Source of the DNA: Pseudoalteromonas sp. S2755 | GTDB lineage: Bacteria; Pseudomonadota; Gammaproteobacteria; Enterobacterales; Alteromonadaceae | DNA length: 64,000 nucleotides | NCBI RefSeq assembly: GCF_005886535.1 | Contig: NZ_PNDS01000082.1 | Location: 1 to 64,000, forward strand | Direction of reading: 5' to 3' | Shown: positions 28,732 to 39,130 of the stretch, piece after piece | Layout: each line of letters starts with the position of its first letter | Numbering within the stretch: position 1 is the stretch's first letter | Notes under the pieces: generated by a model | What the model was told of the DNA's origin: nothing | The model's input: only the letters and a program-made list of their open reading frames with translations | Database searches by the model: none | Program-made: the position numbers and the translations under genes

Positions 28732-29960
28732 CAAAGTCGGCAGAAAGAAACTTAGTGATTGGATTAGATGTTGGCACATCAAAGGTCGTCGCCACAGTTG
28801 GGGAGATCACTGTGGACAATCAACTTAGTATTGTCGGTGTCGGACGCCAAGAGTCTCACGGCATGGATAAGGGCGGGGTAAACGATTTAGACCTCGTTTC
28901 TGAGTCTATTAAACGCGCTGTAGATGAAGCAGAGCTAATGGCTGATTGCAGAATAAGCTCGGTTTATTTGGGGATTTCAGGCAAACATATTCAGTGTCAA
29001 AATGAAAGTGGTGTGGTGGCAATAAACAACGCTGAAGTCACAGACGATGATATTGCCAATGTTATTCATATCGCGCGCTCTGTGCCTATGTCCGCCGAAC
29101 GCAAAATGCTGCACTCATTGCCGCAAGAATATAGCATCGACATGCAAGAGGGGATTAAAAACCCTTTGGGTATGAGTGGCGTAAGGATGGAAGCGAAAGC
29201 ACATATCATTACGTGTTCGAATGACATGGCAAAGAATATTGAAAAGTGTGTTGAACGCTGTGGTTTACAGGTAGATCAATTAACATTTAATGCCTTGGCA
29301 TCATGTTACTCGGTGTTGACTGATGATGAAAAAGAGCTTGGTGTTGCGGTATTAGATATCGGTGGTGGCACCATGGATATTGCGATTTATGTAAATGGTG
29401 CGCTGCGCCATACTGCCGTGATCCCAGTCGCAGGTAATCAGGTCACTGGCGATATAGCAAAAATATTTAGAACACCTATTTCGCATGCCGAGTCTCTGAA
29501 AGTACAATATGCCTTCGCGTCGAGCCAAATGGCATCAAGCGAAGAAACCATCGAAGTACCAAGCGTTGGTGGACGCCCTGCTCGGGTAATGTCTCGCCAT
29601 ACTTTGTCTGAGGTGGTAGAGCCAAGATTTAGAGAACTGTTTGAGCTTGCACAAGAAGAATTACGTCGCTCAGGTTTTGAAGATCAAATTGCGGCTGGTC
29701 TTGTTATCACCGGCGGTAGCGCCAAGATGCAAGGTGCACAAGAAGTCGCAGAAGATATATTCCAAATGCCAGTGAGAATAGGTAAACCAATTGGCATTAA
29801 GGGATTAACAGATTATGTGGATGACCCTGCATATGCAACGGCGGTAGGTTTGTTACAATACGGCCGTTCACTACAATCGATGAATGCACAGAAATCGAAA
29901 GTAGATGCAGAGGGGAGTTGGTGGAACCGTGTTACAAAATGGTTCCAAGGCGAGTTTTAA
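28728..29960 (+). CDS. ftsA: cell division protein FtsA
   Basis: 410-residue actin-like ATPase. Phosphate-1 loop GLDVGTSKVVATVGE, 1C domain, phosphate-2 loop AVLDIGGGTMDIAIY and adenosine motif GLVITGGSAKMQG. The C-terminal amphipathic helix (WWNRVTKWFQGEF) anchors the Z ring to the membrane. Followed by ftsZ after 21 bp. Confidence 0.97.
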   Translation: MTKSAERNLVIGLDVGTSKVVATVGEITVDNQLSIVGVGRQESHGMDKGGVNDLDLVSESIKRAVDEAELMADCRISSVYLGISGKHIQCQNESGVVAINNAEVTDDDIANVIHIARSVPMSAERKMLHSLPQEYSIDMQEGIKNPLGMSGVRMEAKAHIITCSNDMAKNIEKCVERCGLQVDQLTFNALASCYSVLTDDEKELGVAVLDIGGGTMDIAIYVNGALRHTAVIPVAGNQVTGDIAKIFRTPISHAESLKVQYAFASSQMASSEETIEVPSVGGRPARVMSRHTLSEVVEPRFRELFELAQEELRRSGFEDQIAAGLVITGGSAKMQGAQEVAEDIFQMPVRIGKPIGIKGLTDYVDDPAYATAVGLLQYGRSLQSMNAQKSKVDAEGSWWNRVTKWFQGEF

Positions 29961-29981
29961 TACTCAAGTCGGAGAGTGAAG

Positions 29982-31226
29982 ATGTTTGATATTATGGAAC
30001 AGCACAGCGAAGAAGCTGTCATTAAAGTCATCGGTGTCGGTGGCGGCGGTGGTAACGCCGTAGAACACATGGTAAACCAAGAAATTGAAGGCGTACGTTT
30101 TATCGTAGCGAATACTGACGCACAAGCGTTACGTCGTTCGTCTGCGGATATTACTGTACAGCTGGGGACCCAAATTACCTCAGGTCTTGGAGCTGGCGCA
30201 AACCCAGAAGTGGGCCGCAGCGCAGCAGAAGAAGATCTAGAAACCATCAAGAGCAGCCTTGAAGGCGCAGACATGGTATTTATCGCGGCCGGTATGGGCG
30301 GCGGTACAGGTACCGGTGCCGCACCTGTTGTTGCACGCGCAGCAAAAGAACTAGGTATTTTGACTGTGGCTGTAGTAACGCGTCCTTTCGATCTCGAGGG
30401 TAAAAAGCGTATGGCTGCAGCTGAGCAAGGTATTGCCGAGTTGTCAGAAATTGTAGACTCACTTATTACAATTCCAAACAACAAATTGCTTAAAGTTCTT
30501 GGTAAAGGGACTACACTGCTAGATGCCTTCGCTAAAGCAAATGACGTGCTTTATGGCGCGGTACAAGGTATTGCAGAGTTGATCACACGTTCAGGTCTAA
30601 TCAACGTTGACTTTGCGGATGTGAGAACCGTGATGTCAGCAATGGGGACTGCAATGATGGGGACGGCTTCGGCAACAGGTCCTGATCGTGCACAAGAAGC
30701 TGCGGAAGCCGCGATTTCTAGCCCGCTTTTAGAAGATGTTGATCTAACTGGCGCGAAAGGCATTTTGGTGAATATTACCGCTGGCATGGACATTACTATC
30801 GAAGAGTTTGAGGTCGTTGGTAACCATGTTAAAGCGTTAGCGTCTGAGAACGCGACTGTGGTAGTGGGCGCTGTTATTGACCCTGAAATGAGCGAAGAGC
30901 TTAGAGTGACCGTGGTTGCTACAGGCTTAGGTGGTGACCGTCGTCCGCAATTTGGTATTGTAGACAATAGCTTTAGACAAGCCTCAGGCTCAGATGCAGT
31001 AGGTGGCACACAAACTAGCTCACAAACGAGCATGTATGTGCCAAGCTTTACACAGCCACAAACGTCAGCGGCAGAACCAGAGCAACCAACTGAAGCGCCA
31101 GCACCACAAGTGCAAGAACAGAAGCCACAACAAGCTTCTAGTTCAGCAAACGCAAAAGGCAGCGACAGTAAAGAAAAAGGTGACTACTTCGATATTCCGG
31201 CTTTTTTACGTAAGCAGTCAGACTAA
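29982..31226 (+). CDS. ftsZ: cell division GTPase FtsZ
   Basis: 414 residues from the ATG at 29982, with GGAG 7 bp upstream; a GTG at 29976 is too close to that box. Tubulin signature GGGTGTG (106-112), N-terminal [10 protein letters not shown], catalytic T7-loop region [11 protein letters not shown], a Gln/Pro/Ala/Ser-rich linker (about 330-395) and the conserved C-terminal peptide [12 protein letters not shown] that binds FtsA and ZipA. Last gene of the dcw cluster proper. Confidence 0.98.
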   Translation: MFDIMEQHSEEAVIKVIGVGGGGGNAVEHMVNQEIEGVRFIVANTDAQALRRSSADITVQLGTQITSGLGAGANPEVGRSAAEEDLETIKSSLEGADMVFIAAGMGGGTGTGAAPVVARAAKELGILTVAVVTRPFDLEGKKRMAAAEQGIAELSEIVDSLITIPNNKLLKVLGKGTTLLDAFAKANDVLYGAVQGIAELITRSGLINVDFADVRTVMSAMGTAMMGTASATGPDRAQEAAEAAISSPLLEDVDLTGAKGILVNITAGMDITIEEFEVVGNHVKALASENATVVVGAVIDPEMSEELRVTVVATGLGGDRRPQFGIVDNSFRQASGSDAVGGTQTSSQTSMYVPSFTQPQTSAAEPEQPTEAPAPQVQEQKPQQASSSANAKGSDSKEKGDYFDIPAFLRKQSD

Positions 31227-31251
31227 AGTTGGTATAAAAAATAAACAAAGA

Positions 31252-31280
31252 TTGGCAGTTTGGTGGAACTATGTTATACT
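31252..31280 (+). promoter_or_regulatory. lpxC: lpxC promoter
   Basis: TTGGCA (31252-31257) and TATACT (31275-31280) with 17-bp spacing, 34 bp upstream of the lpxC ATG. A good sigma-70 pair; gives lpxC its own transcription in addition to readthrough from ftsZ. Confidence 0.75.
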
Positions 31281-31314
31281 CCGCCGCCTATCTAGAATTT
31301 AAGTGGGCGAATAT

Positions 31315-32238
31315 ATGATTAAACAACGTACGATTGCACAAGTCGTTAAAGCCACAGGTGTAGGTTTACACAAAGGTGAAAAGGTCACGATCACTCTCCG
31401 ACCAGCTGGTGTGAATACAGGTGTTGTATTTCGCCGCGTTGATCTAGACCCTGTTGTTGATTTTGAAACAACACCAGAAGCTGTGGGCGACACGCAACTG
31501 TGTACGTGTTTAACAAATAAAGACGGCGTTCGCTTGTCTACTACCGAGCATTTGATTGCTGCGGTTGCTGCGCTTGGGATTGATAATCTCATCGTAGAGT
31601 TAGACAGCGCCGAAGTGCCTATTATGGATGGCAGTGCATTGCCATTCATCTACTTAATTCAAAAAGGCGGTATTGAAGAGCAAAACGCTGCCAAGCGCTT
31701 TATTCGCATCAAAGAAAAAGTGCGTGTTGAAGATGGCGACAAGTGGGCTGAAATTGAGCCTTACGATGGTTTCCACATCGACTTTGAAATCGACTTCAAT
31801 CACCCTGCGATTAACGCTAGCCGTCAACGTATTGGATTAGACATTACCGCCCAAAGCTTTACTGAAGAGATCAGTCGTGCTCGTACTTTCGGTTTTATGC
31901 GTGATATCGAATACATGCATGCAAACAACCTAGCCTTAGGTGGCAGCATGGACAATGCGGTTGTTTTAGACCAGTTTAAGGTATTAAATCCTGATGGTCT
32001 GCGCTATGCGGATGAGTTTGTTAAGCACAAGATCCTAGACTGTGTGGGTGATATGTTTATGGCAGGTCACAACATTTTAGGTAAGATCTCATGCTATAAA
32101 TCAGGCCACGGCCTAAACAATATGTTGCTTCGTGAAATCATGGCAACTGAGTCAGCATGGGAGTGGGCAACATTCGAAGAGCCAGTCAGTATGCCAGCGC
32201 CAGGAATGGAAGCGGGTATCAATACCGCAACGGCATAA
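31315..32238 (+). CDS. lpxC: UDP-3-O-acyl-N-acetylglucosamine deacetylase LpxC
   Basis: 307 residues from the ATG at 31315 (MIKQRTI, as in Escherichia coli); a GTG at 31303 would add four residues without support. Zinc ligands H79 (TTEHLIAA), H238 and D242 (HKILDCVGD) fall at the same numbers as in the E. coli enzyme. Commits UDP-acyl-GlcNAc to lipid A synthesis. Follows ftsZ under its own promoter. Confidence 0.97.
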   Translation: MIKQRTIAQVVKATGVGLHKGEKVTITLRPAGVNTGVVFRRVDLDPVVDFETTPEAVGDTQLCTCLTNKDGVRLSTTEHLIAAVAALGIDNLIVELDSAEVPIMDGSALPFIYLIQKGGIEEQNAAKRFIRIKEKVRVEDGDKWAEIEPYDGFHIDFEIDFNHPAINASRQRIGLDITAQSFTEEISRARTFGFMRDIEYMHANNLALGGSMDNAVVLDQFKVLNPDGLRYADEFVKHKILDCVGDMFMAGHNILGKISCYKSGHGLNNMLLREIMATESAWEWATFEEPVSMPAPGMEAGINTATA

Positions 32239-32263
32239 GCCTGTTAGGCTAATACAGTTTGAT

Positions 32264-32293
32264 AAAAAATGACGCTAAGGCGTCATTTTTTTT
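32264..32293. terminator. bidirectional terminator between lpxC and dciA
   Basis: Stem ATGACGC (32269-32275), loop TAAG, stem GCGTCAT (32280-32286), flanked by an A-run on the left and a T-run on the right, so it can stop both lpxC (plus) and dciA (minus). Confidence 0.88.
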
Positions 32294-32783
32294 GCGTTGT
32301 GTTTGCGTGTTTAGCGAGTCTTTCCAGTTTCGCCTTAAGCGATGGTGGAGCGGATTGTGCTAGCGCTAGCAAATGCTCGCCAGTGGCTTGACTCATACTT
32401 CGATTGGCTTGATAGGTTGAAGATTGGGACTCCACCTTGTTGGCAAGGCGCTGTTGGGCTTCTGGATTGGTGGTAATTTTAACCAATGCACAGTCATGTA
32501 ACCCAACTTTTCTAAATGCACTGAGAATATCCATTTTCAAAAAGTTTAGCCGAGTAGCAAGCGTTGCTGAAGCCGCTTCTATCGTCAGTGTCCCTTCTTT
32601 GTAGTGAGCGACACGGCATTTTTTACTCAAAATAGGGCCTAGCGTGTCTTCCAAACAGCTCTGTAATTGTGCCGCTTGGGCACTTTTTTGGCCATATTGA
32701 TTGAGCTTATCTGACCACCCCCCCATCACTTCATCAAGCGGTTTTGGATTGTAGCGATTTTTAGCCAATGACTTACTTCCCAT
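32283..32783 (-). CDS. dciA: DUF721 protein, DciA-type replicative helicase loader
   Basis: 166 residues. N-terminal half matches the DUF721 fold (LQSCLEDTLGPILSKKCRVAHYKEGTLTIEAASATLATRL, given in pieces across residues 40-80), followed by a polar, probably flexible C-terminal half. Known: DciA is the helicase operator of bacteria lacking DnaC/DnaI, and in Pseudomonas its gene lies between lpxC and secA. The same synteny is seen here, on the opposite strand. I infer that it loads DnaB at replication forks. Shares a terminator with lpxC. Confidence 0.75.
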   Translation of the reverse strand: MGSKSLAKNRYNPKPLDEVMGGWSDKLNQYGQKSAQAAQLQSCLEDTLGPILSKKCRVAHYKEGTLTIEAASATLATRLNFLKMDILSAFRKVGLHDCALVKITTNPEAQQRLANKVESQSSTYQANRSMSQATGEHLLALAQSAPPSLKAKLERLAKHANTTQKK

Positions 32784-33054
32784 AGGTTGAAAAATAAAAA
32801 ATAACCGCCATATCGGGATAATACGGAGTCAAATTACTCCGTACTGGTGGTTTCTCAGTCTCCTAAGTATATCAGAGACAAAATTTTGAGAAATCCAAAA
32901 GTACCAACATTTGTTGTCGAAAGTGCTTAGCTCAGTACTCGAATAAATGAGTCGAGTTAGGTGCTAACTAAACTTTATCACTTGCAACGGTACGCTTACG
33001 CTCCAACAGTAAAGATTTCTTGCAATTGAACTTGGTATTATTTACCCAATAAGG
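32784..33054. other. dciA-secA intergenic region with two dyads
   Basis: No gene seen. A perfect 8-bp inverted repeat, TACGGAGT (32822-32829) and ACTCCGTA (32836-32843), lies in the probable dciA leader. A TATACT on the minus strand (32871-32866) is the best dciA -10. A second symmetric dyad pairs TTAGC/GCTAA (32927-32931, 32963-32967) and ACTCG/CGAGT (32937-32941, 32953-32957). Confidence 0.4.
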
Positions 33055-33082
33055 TTTGCAGAAACAAAGAGTCTGGTATGAT
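33055..33082 (+). promoter_or_regulatory. secA promoter (extended -10)
   Basis: TTTGCA (33055-33060) and TATGAT (33077-33082) with 16-bp spacing; TG precedes the -10 by one base, an extended -10. Predicts a leader of about 165 nt before secA. Confidence 0.55.
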
Positions 33083-33162
33083 AGGGCATAATTTTAACTC
33101 GGCAAGATACAAAATGCTCACTCCTAAATTGGCAAAGTGAAAACCGTAATTTAGGAAGGCTT

Positions 33163-33240
33163 TTGTCGCCAACAGGACAAGCGCGACCCAACCTTAACAA
33201 CATCGGCTTAGAGAGATGGGTCAGCCAATACACAGAGTGA
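33163..33240 (+). CDS. possible 25-codon leader ORF before secA
   Basis: TTG-started frame of 25 codons ending 12 bp before the secA ATG, with AGGA (33153-33156) 6 bp upstream. The peptide ends LERWVSQYTE and has no signal peptide or recognisable arrest motif, so it is not SecM. The leader also contains an inverted repeat CCTAAATT/AATTTAGG (33123-33130, 33148-33155) that overlaps the putative ribosome-binding site. Could be chance. Confidence 0.25.
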   Translation: MSPTGQARPNLNNIGLERWVSQYTE

Positions 33241-33252
33241 AACGGTTTAAAC

Positions 33253-35961
33253 ATGTTAGCAAATATTTTTACCAAAATTTTTGGTAGTCGTAATGATCGC
33301 ACCATCAAAAACCTAAGAAAAACAGTCGCTTTAATCAATGCGTTAGAAGAACAATACGACAAATTAAGCGATGAAGAACTAAAGGCAAAAACCGCTGAAT
33401 TCAAACAGCGTATTGAGCAAGGTTCGAATCTAGATGATTTATTACCAGAGGCGTTCGCTACGGTGCGTGAAGCATCTAAGCGCGTATTTGGAATGCGTCA
33501 TTTCGATGTGCAAATGATTGGTGGTATGGTATTACACCAAGGCCGCATTTCAGAAATGAGAACGGGCGAAGGTAAAACACTAACAGCAACATTGCCTGCG
33601 TATTTAAATGCAGTTTCAGGCAAGGGTGTTCACGTTATTACCGTCAACGACTACCTAGCTAAGCGTGATGCTGAGACAAACCGTCCACTATTTGAATTCC
33701 TAGGCCTTACTGTAGGTTGTAACGTGCCAGGTATGATGCCACAGCAGAAAAAGCAAGCCTATGCTGCGGATATCACTTATGGTACTAACAACGAGTTCGG
33801 CTTTGACTACCTACGCGATAACATGGCGTTTAGTGTTGAAGAACGTGTTCAACGTCCACTTAACTATGCGGTTGTGGATGAAGTGGATTCAATCCTAATC
33901 GACGAAGCGCGTACACCGCTTATCATATCTGGTCCTGCTGAAGATAGCTCTGAGCTATATGCCGAAATCAATAAAATTGTTCCTGATCTTGTGCAACAAG
34001 AAAAAGAGGACGAGGAAGGCGTGGAAGGCGATGGCGATTTCACCATCGATGAAAAAGGTAAACAAGTTCATCTTACCGAGCGTGGCCAAGTTAAAGTTGA
34101 AGAATTACTGACTGAACGTGGGTTGATTGAAGAGGGTGACTCTCTTTACTCAGCTGGTAATATTTCACTGCTTAGCCATGTTTACGCAGCACTTCGTGCT
34201 CACAAGCTGTATCAAAAAGACGTTGATTACGTCGTAAAAGATAACGAAGTTATTATTGTTGATGAGCACACGGGCCGTACGATGGAAGGGCGTCGTTGGT
34301 CTGAAGGCCTTCACCAAGCCGTTGAAGCGAAAGAAGGGGTTCGTATTCAAAACGAAAACCAAACCTTGGCTTCCATCACATTCCAGAATTACTTCCGTCT
34401 ATACAACAAACTTGCTGGTATGACAGGTACGGCGGATACTGAAGCATTCGAGTTCCAATCAATTTATGGTCTAGATACGGTAGTTATCCCAACTAATAAA
34501 CCTATGGTGCGTGATGATCGTGCGGATCTTGTATATTTGACGCAAGAAGAGAAGTTTGAAGCCATTCTTGAGGATATTCGTTCTTGTCAAGAACGTGGTC
34601 AGCCTGTGTTGGTGGGTACGGTATCTATCGAAAGTTCTGAGTATCTTTCTCACTTCCTTCGCAAAGAAAAAATTGAGCATAACGTACTGAATGCTAAATT
34701 CCACGCACAAGAAGCGGATATTATCGCGGACGCGGGTCTACCGGGTAAGGTAACGATTGCCACGAATATGGCAGGTCGTGGTACGGATATCGTACTGGGG
34801 GGCAGCTGGCAGTCGGATGTTGAAAAGTTAGAAAATCCATCAGAAGAGCAAGTAGCAGAAATCAAAGAAGCTTGGAAAGCGCGTCACGATGCAGTACTGG
34901 CTTCTGGTGGTTTACACATTATTGGTACTGAACGTCACGAATCTCGTCGTATTGATAACCAGTTGCGTGGTCGTGCAGGTCGTCAAGGTGATGCAGGCTC
35001 AAGCCGTTTCTACTTGTCGATGGATGACGCATTGATGCGTATCTTTGCTGGTGAGCGTATGACTAACATGATGCGCAAACTCGGTATGCAACGTGGTGAA
35101 GCCATTGAACACCCTTGGGTTAACCGTGCCATTGAAAACGCACAGCGAAAAGTAGAAGCGCGTAACTTTGATATTCGTAAACAATTACTTGAATACGATG
35201 ACGTTGCGAACGATCAACGTAAAGTGGTTTACGAACAACGTAACGAACTACTTGAAGAAGGCGATATCTCAGAGACGATCACGGCAATTCGTGAAGATGT
35301 GTTGAATGCAACTATTGATCAGTATATTCCACCGCAAAGTCTTGCTGAAATGTGGGACATTCCAGCACTTGAAGAGCGGTTGAAAAATGACTTCCATGTT
35401 GAGCTTCCGATTGCAAAATGGCTTGAAGAAGACAGCAAACTATATGAAGAAGTGCTTCGCGATCGTATCGTAGAAGAGGTGGATAAGGCGTACAAGCAAA
35501 AAGAAGAGATGGTAGGCTCGGATGTGCTACGTCACTTCGAAAAAGCGGTTATGTTACAAAGCCTAGATCAGCATTGGAAAGATCACTTAGCGGCAATGGA
35601 CCATCTTCGTCAAGGTATTCATCTGCGAGGTTATGCACAGAAGAATCCGAAGCAAGAATATAAGCGTGAGTCATTTGAGTTATTCTCACAAATGCTTGAG
35701 AACTTGAAAATTGACGTGGTTGGCGTACTAAGTAAGGTTCAGGTTCGTGCTGAGGAAGATGTTGAGAAAGTTGAAGAACAGCATCGCAAGAGTGAGCAAG
35801 CACCGCGTGAATATCAACACGAAGAAGTTGAGCGCGTGGGCGGTGAAACGCCTGAAGGTGCGGTTGTTGCTGAGCGCACTGAACCGAAGGTTGGTCGCAA
35901 TGAACCTTGTCCTTGCCAATCAGGTAAGAAGTTTAAGCAGTGTTGTGGCAAATTAAAATAA
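33253..35961 (+). CDS. secA: protein translocase ATPase SecA
   Basis: 902-residue motor of the Sec pathway. Walker A in [28 protein letters not shown] for Walker B, the cross-linking domain, helicase motifs ([14 protein letters not shown]) and the C-terminal zinc finger [14 protein letters not shown] that binds SecB and lipids. Length is standard. It is monocistronic with mutT behind a terminator. In E. coli secM precedes secA; here no secM is seen. Confidence 0.98.
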   Translation: MLANIFTKIFGSRNDRTIKNLRKTVALINALEEQYDKLSDEELKAKTAEFKQRIEQGSNLDDLLPEAFATVREASKRVFGMRHFDVQMIGGMVLHQGRISEMRTGEGKTLTATLPAYLNAVSGKGVHVITVNDYLAKRDAETNRPLFEFLGLTVGCNVPGMMPQQKKQAYAADITYGTNNEFGFDYLRDNMAFSVEERVQRPLNYAVVDEVDSILIDEARTPLIISGPAEDSSELYAEINKIVPDLVQQEKEDEEGVEGDGDFTIDEKGKQVHLTERGQVKVEELLTERGLIEEGDSLYSAGNISLLSHVYAALRAHKLYQKDVDYVVKDNEVIIVDEHTGRTMEGRRWSEGLHQAVEAKEGVRIQNENQTLASITFQNYFRLYNKLAGMTGTADTEAFEFQSIYGLDTVVIPTNKPMVRDDRADLVYLTQEEKFEAILEDIRSCQERGQPVLVGTVSIESSEYLSHFLRKEKIEHNVLNAKFHAQEADIIADAGLPGKVTIATNMAGRGTDIVLGGSWQSDVEKLENPSEEQVAEIKEAWKARHDAVLASGGLHIIGTERHESRRIDNQLRGRAGRQGDAGSSRFYLSMDDALMRIFAGERMTNMMRKLGMQRGEAIEHPWVNRAIENAQRKVEARNFDIRKQLLEYDDVANDQRKVVYEQRNELLEEGDISETITAIREDVLNATIDQYIPPQSLAEMWDIPALEERLKNDFHVELPIAKWLEEDSKLYEEVLRDRIVEEVDKAYKQKEEMVGSDVLRHFEKAVMLQSLDQHWKDHLAAMDHLRQGIHLRGYAQKNPKQEYKRESFELFSQMLENLKIDVVGVLSKVQVRAEEDVEKVEEQHRKSEQAPREYQHEEVERVGGETPEGAVVAERTEPKVGRNEPCPCQSGKKFKQCCGKLK

Positions 35962-35983
35962 TCAAATCCAAATTGGTATAAAA

Positions 35984-36006
35984 AGCGACGCTAAGTCGCT
36001 TTTTTT
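35984..36006 (+). terminator. terminator after secA
   Basis: Stem AGCGAC (35984-35989), loop GCTAA, stem GTCGCT (35995-36000), then seven T. Lies 10 bp before mutT, which must therefore rely on readthrough or a promoter inside secA. Confidence 0.82.
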
Positions 36007-36015
36007 ATGGAGTAA

Positions 36016-36417
36016 ATGATGCAAAAAAAACGTGTTGAAGTCGCTGTTGGTGTTATTGAAAAGGCGCAGCAAATCTTTGTATGTTTAAGAGGTGAAGATC
36101 AACACCAAGGTGGGCTTTGGGAGTTCCCCGGTGGAAAAATGGAAGCGGGTGAAGATGTCTTTTCGGCATTGAAACGTGAGCTGCAAGAAGAGGTTGGTAT
36201 TGAGATTTATAACTCATCTGAGTTAATGCGCATTGAGCACGACTATGCTGACAAAGCCGTATGCTTATACATTCACCATGTGGAGGATTTTTCCGGTGAA
36301 GCACATGGCGCAGAAGGGCAGCCTTCTAAATGGGTTGCAGTTGAGCAGCTACATGAACTTGCGTTTCCTGAGGCCAACAAAGCGATCGTGGAATTATTAC
36401 AAGCACGCAAAAATTAG
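36016..36417 (+). CDS. mutT: 8-oxo-dGTP diphosphatase MutT
   Basis: 133-residue Nudix hydrolase. The full Nudix box is present (GGKMEAGEDVFSALKRELQE then EVGI, residues 36-59). Cleans 8-oxo-dGTP from the nucleotide pool. Two adjacent ATG codons (36016, 36019) behind GGAG can start it. Position next to secA is the standard gammaproteobacterial arrangement. Nothing unusual apart from the terminator directly upstream. Confidence 0.93.
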   Translation: MMQKKRVEVAVGVIEKAQQIFVCLRGEDQHQGGLWEFPGGKMEAGEDVFSALKRELQEEVGIEIYNSSELMRIEHDYADKAVCLYIHHVEDFSGEAHGAEGQPSKWVAVEQLHELAFPEANKAIVELLQARKN

Positions 36418-36729
36418 TGACAAACTTTGTTACTAAATTCAGTACTCAAAGCCATAGTCATTTACTATGGGCATCGGTAGACTAGTGAATAACCGCTTAC
36501 GTGTAAATAAACGTCAGCCAAAGACTCTCGTTACTCTGAGGTTTGATAGGAAACACAATTGAAGGGTTTCTTTCCAAGCCACAAAGGTTATGTCTAAATT
36601 ACATTTATCTATATGCAATTGGTCTGGCGGATTATTTAACCAGAGGTTTGGATAAGTAATTTGAGTATTATTTTATCTAGATGAATGGAATTTGACATTT
36701 ACAAGCGAAACTCTATCAGGGGAATAAAA
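36418..36729. other. mutT-M13 peptidase intergenic region
   Basis: No gene seen. A perfect 7-bp hairpin, CCATAGT (36452-36458) and ACTATGG (36464-36470), lies 35 bp after mutT without a T-run. The rest is AT-rich; no strong sigma-70 pair could be picked for the peptidase gene. Confidence 0.4.
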
Positions 36730-38802
36730 ATGAAGAAACTATCACTGACCGCTGCAAGTGTTGCACTTGCATTGGGATTGATTGGTTGTAGTGAGCAACC
36801 GCAAACACAACAACAAAAGCCGATTGACCAAGCTGAGGCACAAAAGGCAGTGTTGAATTCTGGTATTGAACTCGAAAATATTGATAAATCAGTGCGTCCA
36901 CAAGATGACTTCTATTTTCACGTGAATGGTCACTGGTTAGAAAAAACAAAAATCCCTGCAGATAAGTCAAATTATGGTTCTTTCTCGCAGCTCTATGATG
37001 AGTCACAAAAAGCACTGCGTAAAGTGCTAGAAGATGCTGCAAATAACGCGTCTGCAAAAGCAGGCAGCGATGAGCAGAAATTAGGTGCGTTTTATCAAAG
37101 CTATATGGATGAAGGAGCGAGAAACGAGCTAGGCTTAAACCCCATTAAGCCGTACTTGGATGACGTTCAAGCGCTGAAGACTAAATCAGAGCTACCAACT
37201 ATCTTTGCTAAAATGCGTTTAACGGGGGCAAGTACACCGTTTGGTTGGTACGTTAATAATGATGCTAAAAACTCCAGTGAAAACGCGCTTTATATGTTCC
37301 AATCAGGGCTTGGTCTACCTGATCGCGACTACTACCTGAAAGAGGACGAAAAGTTTAGTAAAATTCGCGAACAGTATCAGCGCTATATCGAACAATTGTT
37401 AGCTAAGGCTGGCCATAAAAATCCAGGTCAAGCTGCGTTTAATATTATTGAGTTAGAAAAGCAGATTGCTGAGGCACAGTGGACACGTGTTGAAAGCCGC
37501 GATGCGACTAAAACTTATAACAAGCTCAGCCAAGAAGAGTTTAATGCGTTAATGCCTGACTTTGATACGTCTGCGTTTTTAACCGCACTTGGTATTAAAA
37601 CGGATTCACTTATTGTAAGCCAACCGAGTTTCTTTGAATCGCTATCAAAAATCATTGCTGATTCAAAGCTAGAAGCTTGGCAAGACTATTTAACTTTCCA
37701 CTTTACCAATGACTATGCAGAGTTATTAAGTAAAGATATTGTTGATCTTAAATTTGGCTTCTTTGGCAAAACATTGAAGGGTGTAGAAGAGCAAGCACCG
37801 ACGTGGAAAAAAGCGGTAGATGCAAGTAACTCTGTTCTTGGGGAGATGTTAGGCAAAATCTATGTGAAGTCGTATTTCCCACCAGAAGCAAAGGCGCGCA
37901 TGGAAGAACTGGTTGCCAACCTCATTAAAGGGTTTGATCAAGCAATTGATGGCTTAGAGTGGATGAGCGCTGAAACGAAAGTAGCCGCCAAAGAAAAGCT
38001 CAATAAGTTCACGCCTAAAATAGGCTACCCTGACAAATGGAAAGATTATTCAGCACTTGAGATAAGTCCTGATGATCTAGTGGGTAACTATGTGCGTTAT
38101 AGCCAATTTGCGAATCAGGAGATGATCGATAAATTAGGCAAACCTGTGGACCGTGGTGAGTGGTTTATGACACCGCAAACGGTGAACGCGTACTATAACC
38201 CGGTGAATAACGAGATTGTATTCCCCGCTGCGATTTTACAACCACCATTCTTTAACCTAGAAGCGGATGATGCAGTAAACTACGGAGCAATCGGTGCGGT
38301 TATCGGTCACGAGTTGGGCCATGGCTTTGACGATCAAGGTGCCAAGTATGACGGAGATGGTAACCTACGTAATTGGTGGAGTGAGTCTGATTTAGCGCAA
38401 TTTGAATCACGTAGCCAAAAGTTGGTTGAGCAATTTAATGGTTTTAAACCATTTGAAGATGCCAGCGTGAATGGTGAACTGACTCTGGGTGAAAATATTG
38501 GTGATTTAGGTGGCTTAACCGTCGCTTATAAAGCGTACCAAATTTCACTAGGCGATCAGAAAGCGCCGATTATAGATGGTTACACTGGAGAGCAGCGCTT
38601 CTTTATGGGTTGGTCACAAATTTGGCGTCGCAAATATCGCGATGAAGAGCTGCGTAATCGTCTGATGACAGATCCGCATTCACCAAGTCATTATCGAGTG
38701 ATCGGTGTGCTACCAAATATGCCTGAATTTTATAAAGCATTTGATGTGAAAGAGGGCGATAAGATGTATCTCAAGCCAGAAGACAGAGTGAAAATCTGGT
38801 AA
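36730..38802 (+). CDS. M13 family (neprilysin/PepO-like) metallopeptidase lipoprotein
   Basis: 690 residues from the ATG at 36730, chosen because AGGGGA lies 7 bp upstream and a lipoprotein signal follows at once (lipobox LIGC, C20). Zinc site HELGH (527-531) and third ligand E588 in GENIGDLGG, with D592. The substrate motif NAYYNPVNNEIVFPAAILQPPFF (split across about residues 495-520) is typical of M13. Likely an oligopeptidase anchored to a membrane and facing the periplasm or surface. Single gene with a strong terminator. Confidence 0.92.
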   Translation: MKKLSLTAASVALALGLIGCSEQPQTQQQKPIDQAEAQKAVLNSGIELENIDKSVRPQDDFYFHVNGHWLEKTKIPADKSNYGSFSQLYDESQKALRKVLEDAANNASAKAGSDEQKLGAFYQSYMDEGARNELGLNPIKPYLDDVQALKTKSELPTIFAKMRLTGASTPFGWYVNNDAKNSSENALYMFQSGLGLPDRDYYLKEDEKFSKIREQYQRYIEQLLAKAGHKNPGQAAFNIIELEKQIAEAQWTRVESRDATKTYNKLSQEEFNALMPDFDTSAFLTALGIKTDSLIVSQPSFFESLSKIIADSKLEAWQDYLTFHFTNDYAELLSKDIVDLKFGFFGKTLKGVEEQAPTWKKAVDASNSVLGEMLGKIYVKSYFPPEAKARMEELVANLIKGFDQAIDGLEWMSAETKVAAKEKLNKFTPKIGYPDKWKDYSALEISPDDLVGNYVRYSQFANQEMIDKLGKPVDRGEWFMTPQTVNAYYNPVNNEIVFPAAILQPPFFNLEADDAVNYGAIGAVIGHELGHGFDDQGAKYDGDGNLRNWWSESDLAQFESRSQKLVEQFNGFKPFEDASVNGELTLGENIGDLGGLTVAYKAYQISLGDQKAPIIDGYTGEQRFFMGWSQIWRRKYRDEELRNRLMTDPHSPSHYRVIGVLPNMPEFYKAFDVKEGDKMYLKPEDRVKIW

Positions 38803-38818
38803 TTTCACATTTTGATTC

Positions 38819-38864
38819 AGTGGCGGCGTTATTGCATTCATGCAGTAAATCCGCCGCTTTTTTT
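38819..38864 (+). terminator. strong terminator after M13 peptidase
   Basis: Long two-part stem: AGTGGCGG with CCGCCGCT (one G-U pair), and inside it TTATTGCAT with ATGCAGTAA, loop TC; followed by TTTTTTT. Confidence 0.9.
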
Positions 38865-39130
38865 ACGACTCTCAATTACGATCCTCTGAAGCTTTCACAA
38901 GATATCAAACTCAATCCAGCACTTTCTGCAAGCACTCGCTATTTCCAAGGTTAAGTTCATCGCTATTTGATGGTATTTACAGCTAAATCAGAGTAGTTTC
39001 ATTTTGTCTAACACAGGGATATGAAAAAATAATGATAGCGCTGTCATTTTAACTTTTATATGATGTTTAGGAACAATGAGTGATTAAATGATGTTCATTT
39101 TGAATTGAACATGAAGACTGGGAGCAAAAG
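38865..39130. other. upstream region of the chitobiase gene
   Basis: No gene seen. Contains the NagR-type operator (39031-39048) and a small dyad GTTCA/TGAAC near 39093-39110. The operator probably covers the -35 region; TTGTCT lies just upstream (39004-39009). Confidence 0.4.
39031..39048. promoter_or_regulatory. NagR (LacI-type) operator before chitobiase
   Basis: AATGATAGCGCTGTCATT, an 18-bp palindrome with one mismatch. A near-identical site precedes nagP. Known: LacI-family NagR controls chitin/GlcNAc genes in Alteromonadales through palindromes of this kind. Confidence 0.75.

Noticed and set aside
29957-30484. Long open frame opposite ftsZ (175 codons), with a similar one at 30551-31033
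   Set aside because: Mirror of strong ftsZ codon bias; no ribosome site or recognisable domain.
33163-33240. SecM arrest peptide
   Set aside because: No signal peptide and no FxxxxWIxxxxGIRAGP-like motif; the frame has only 25 codons.
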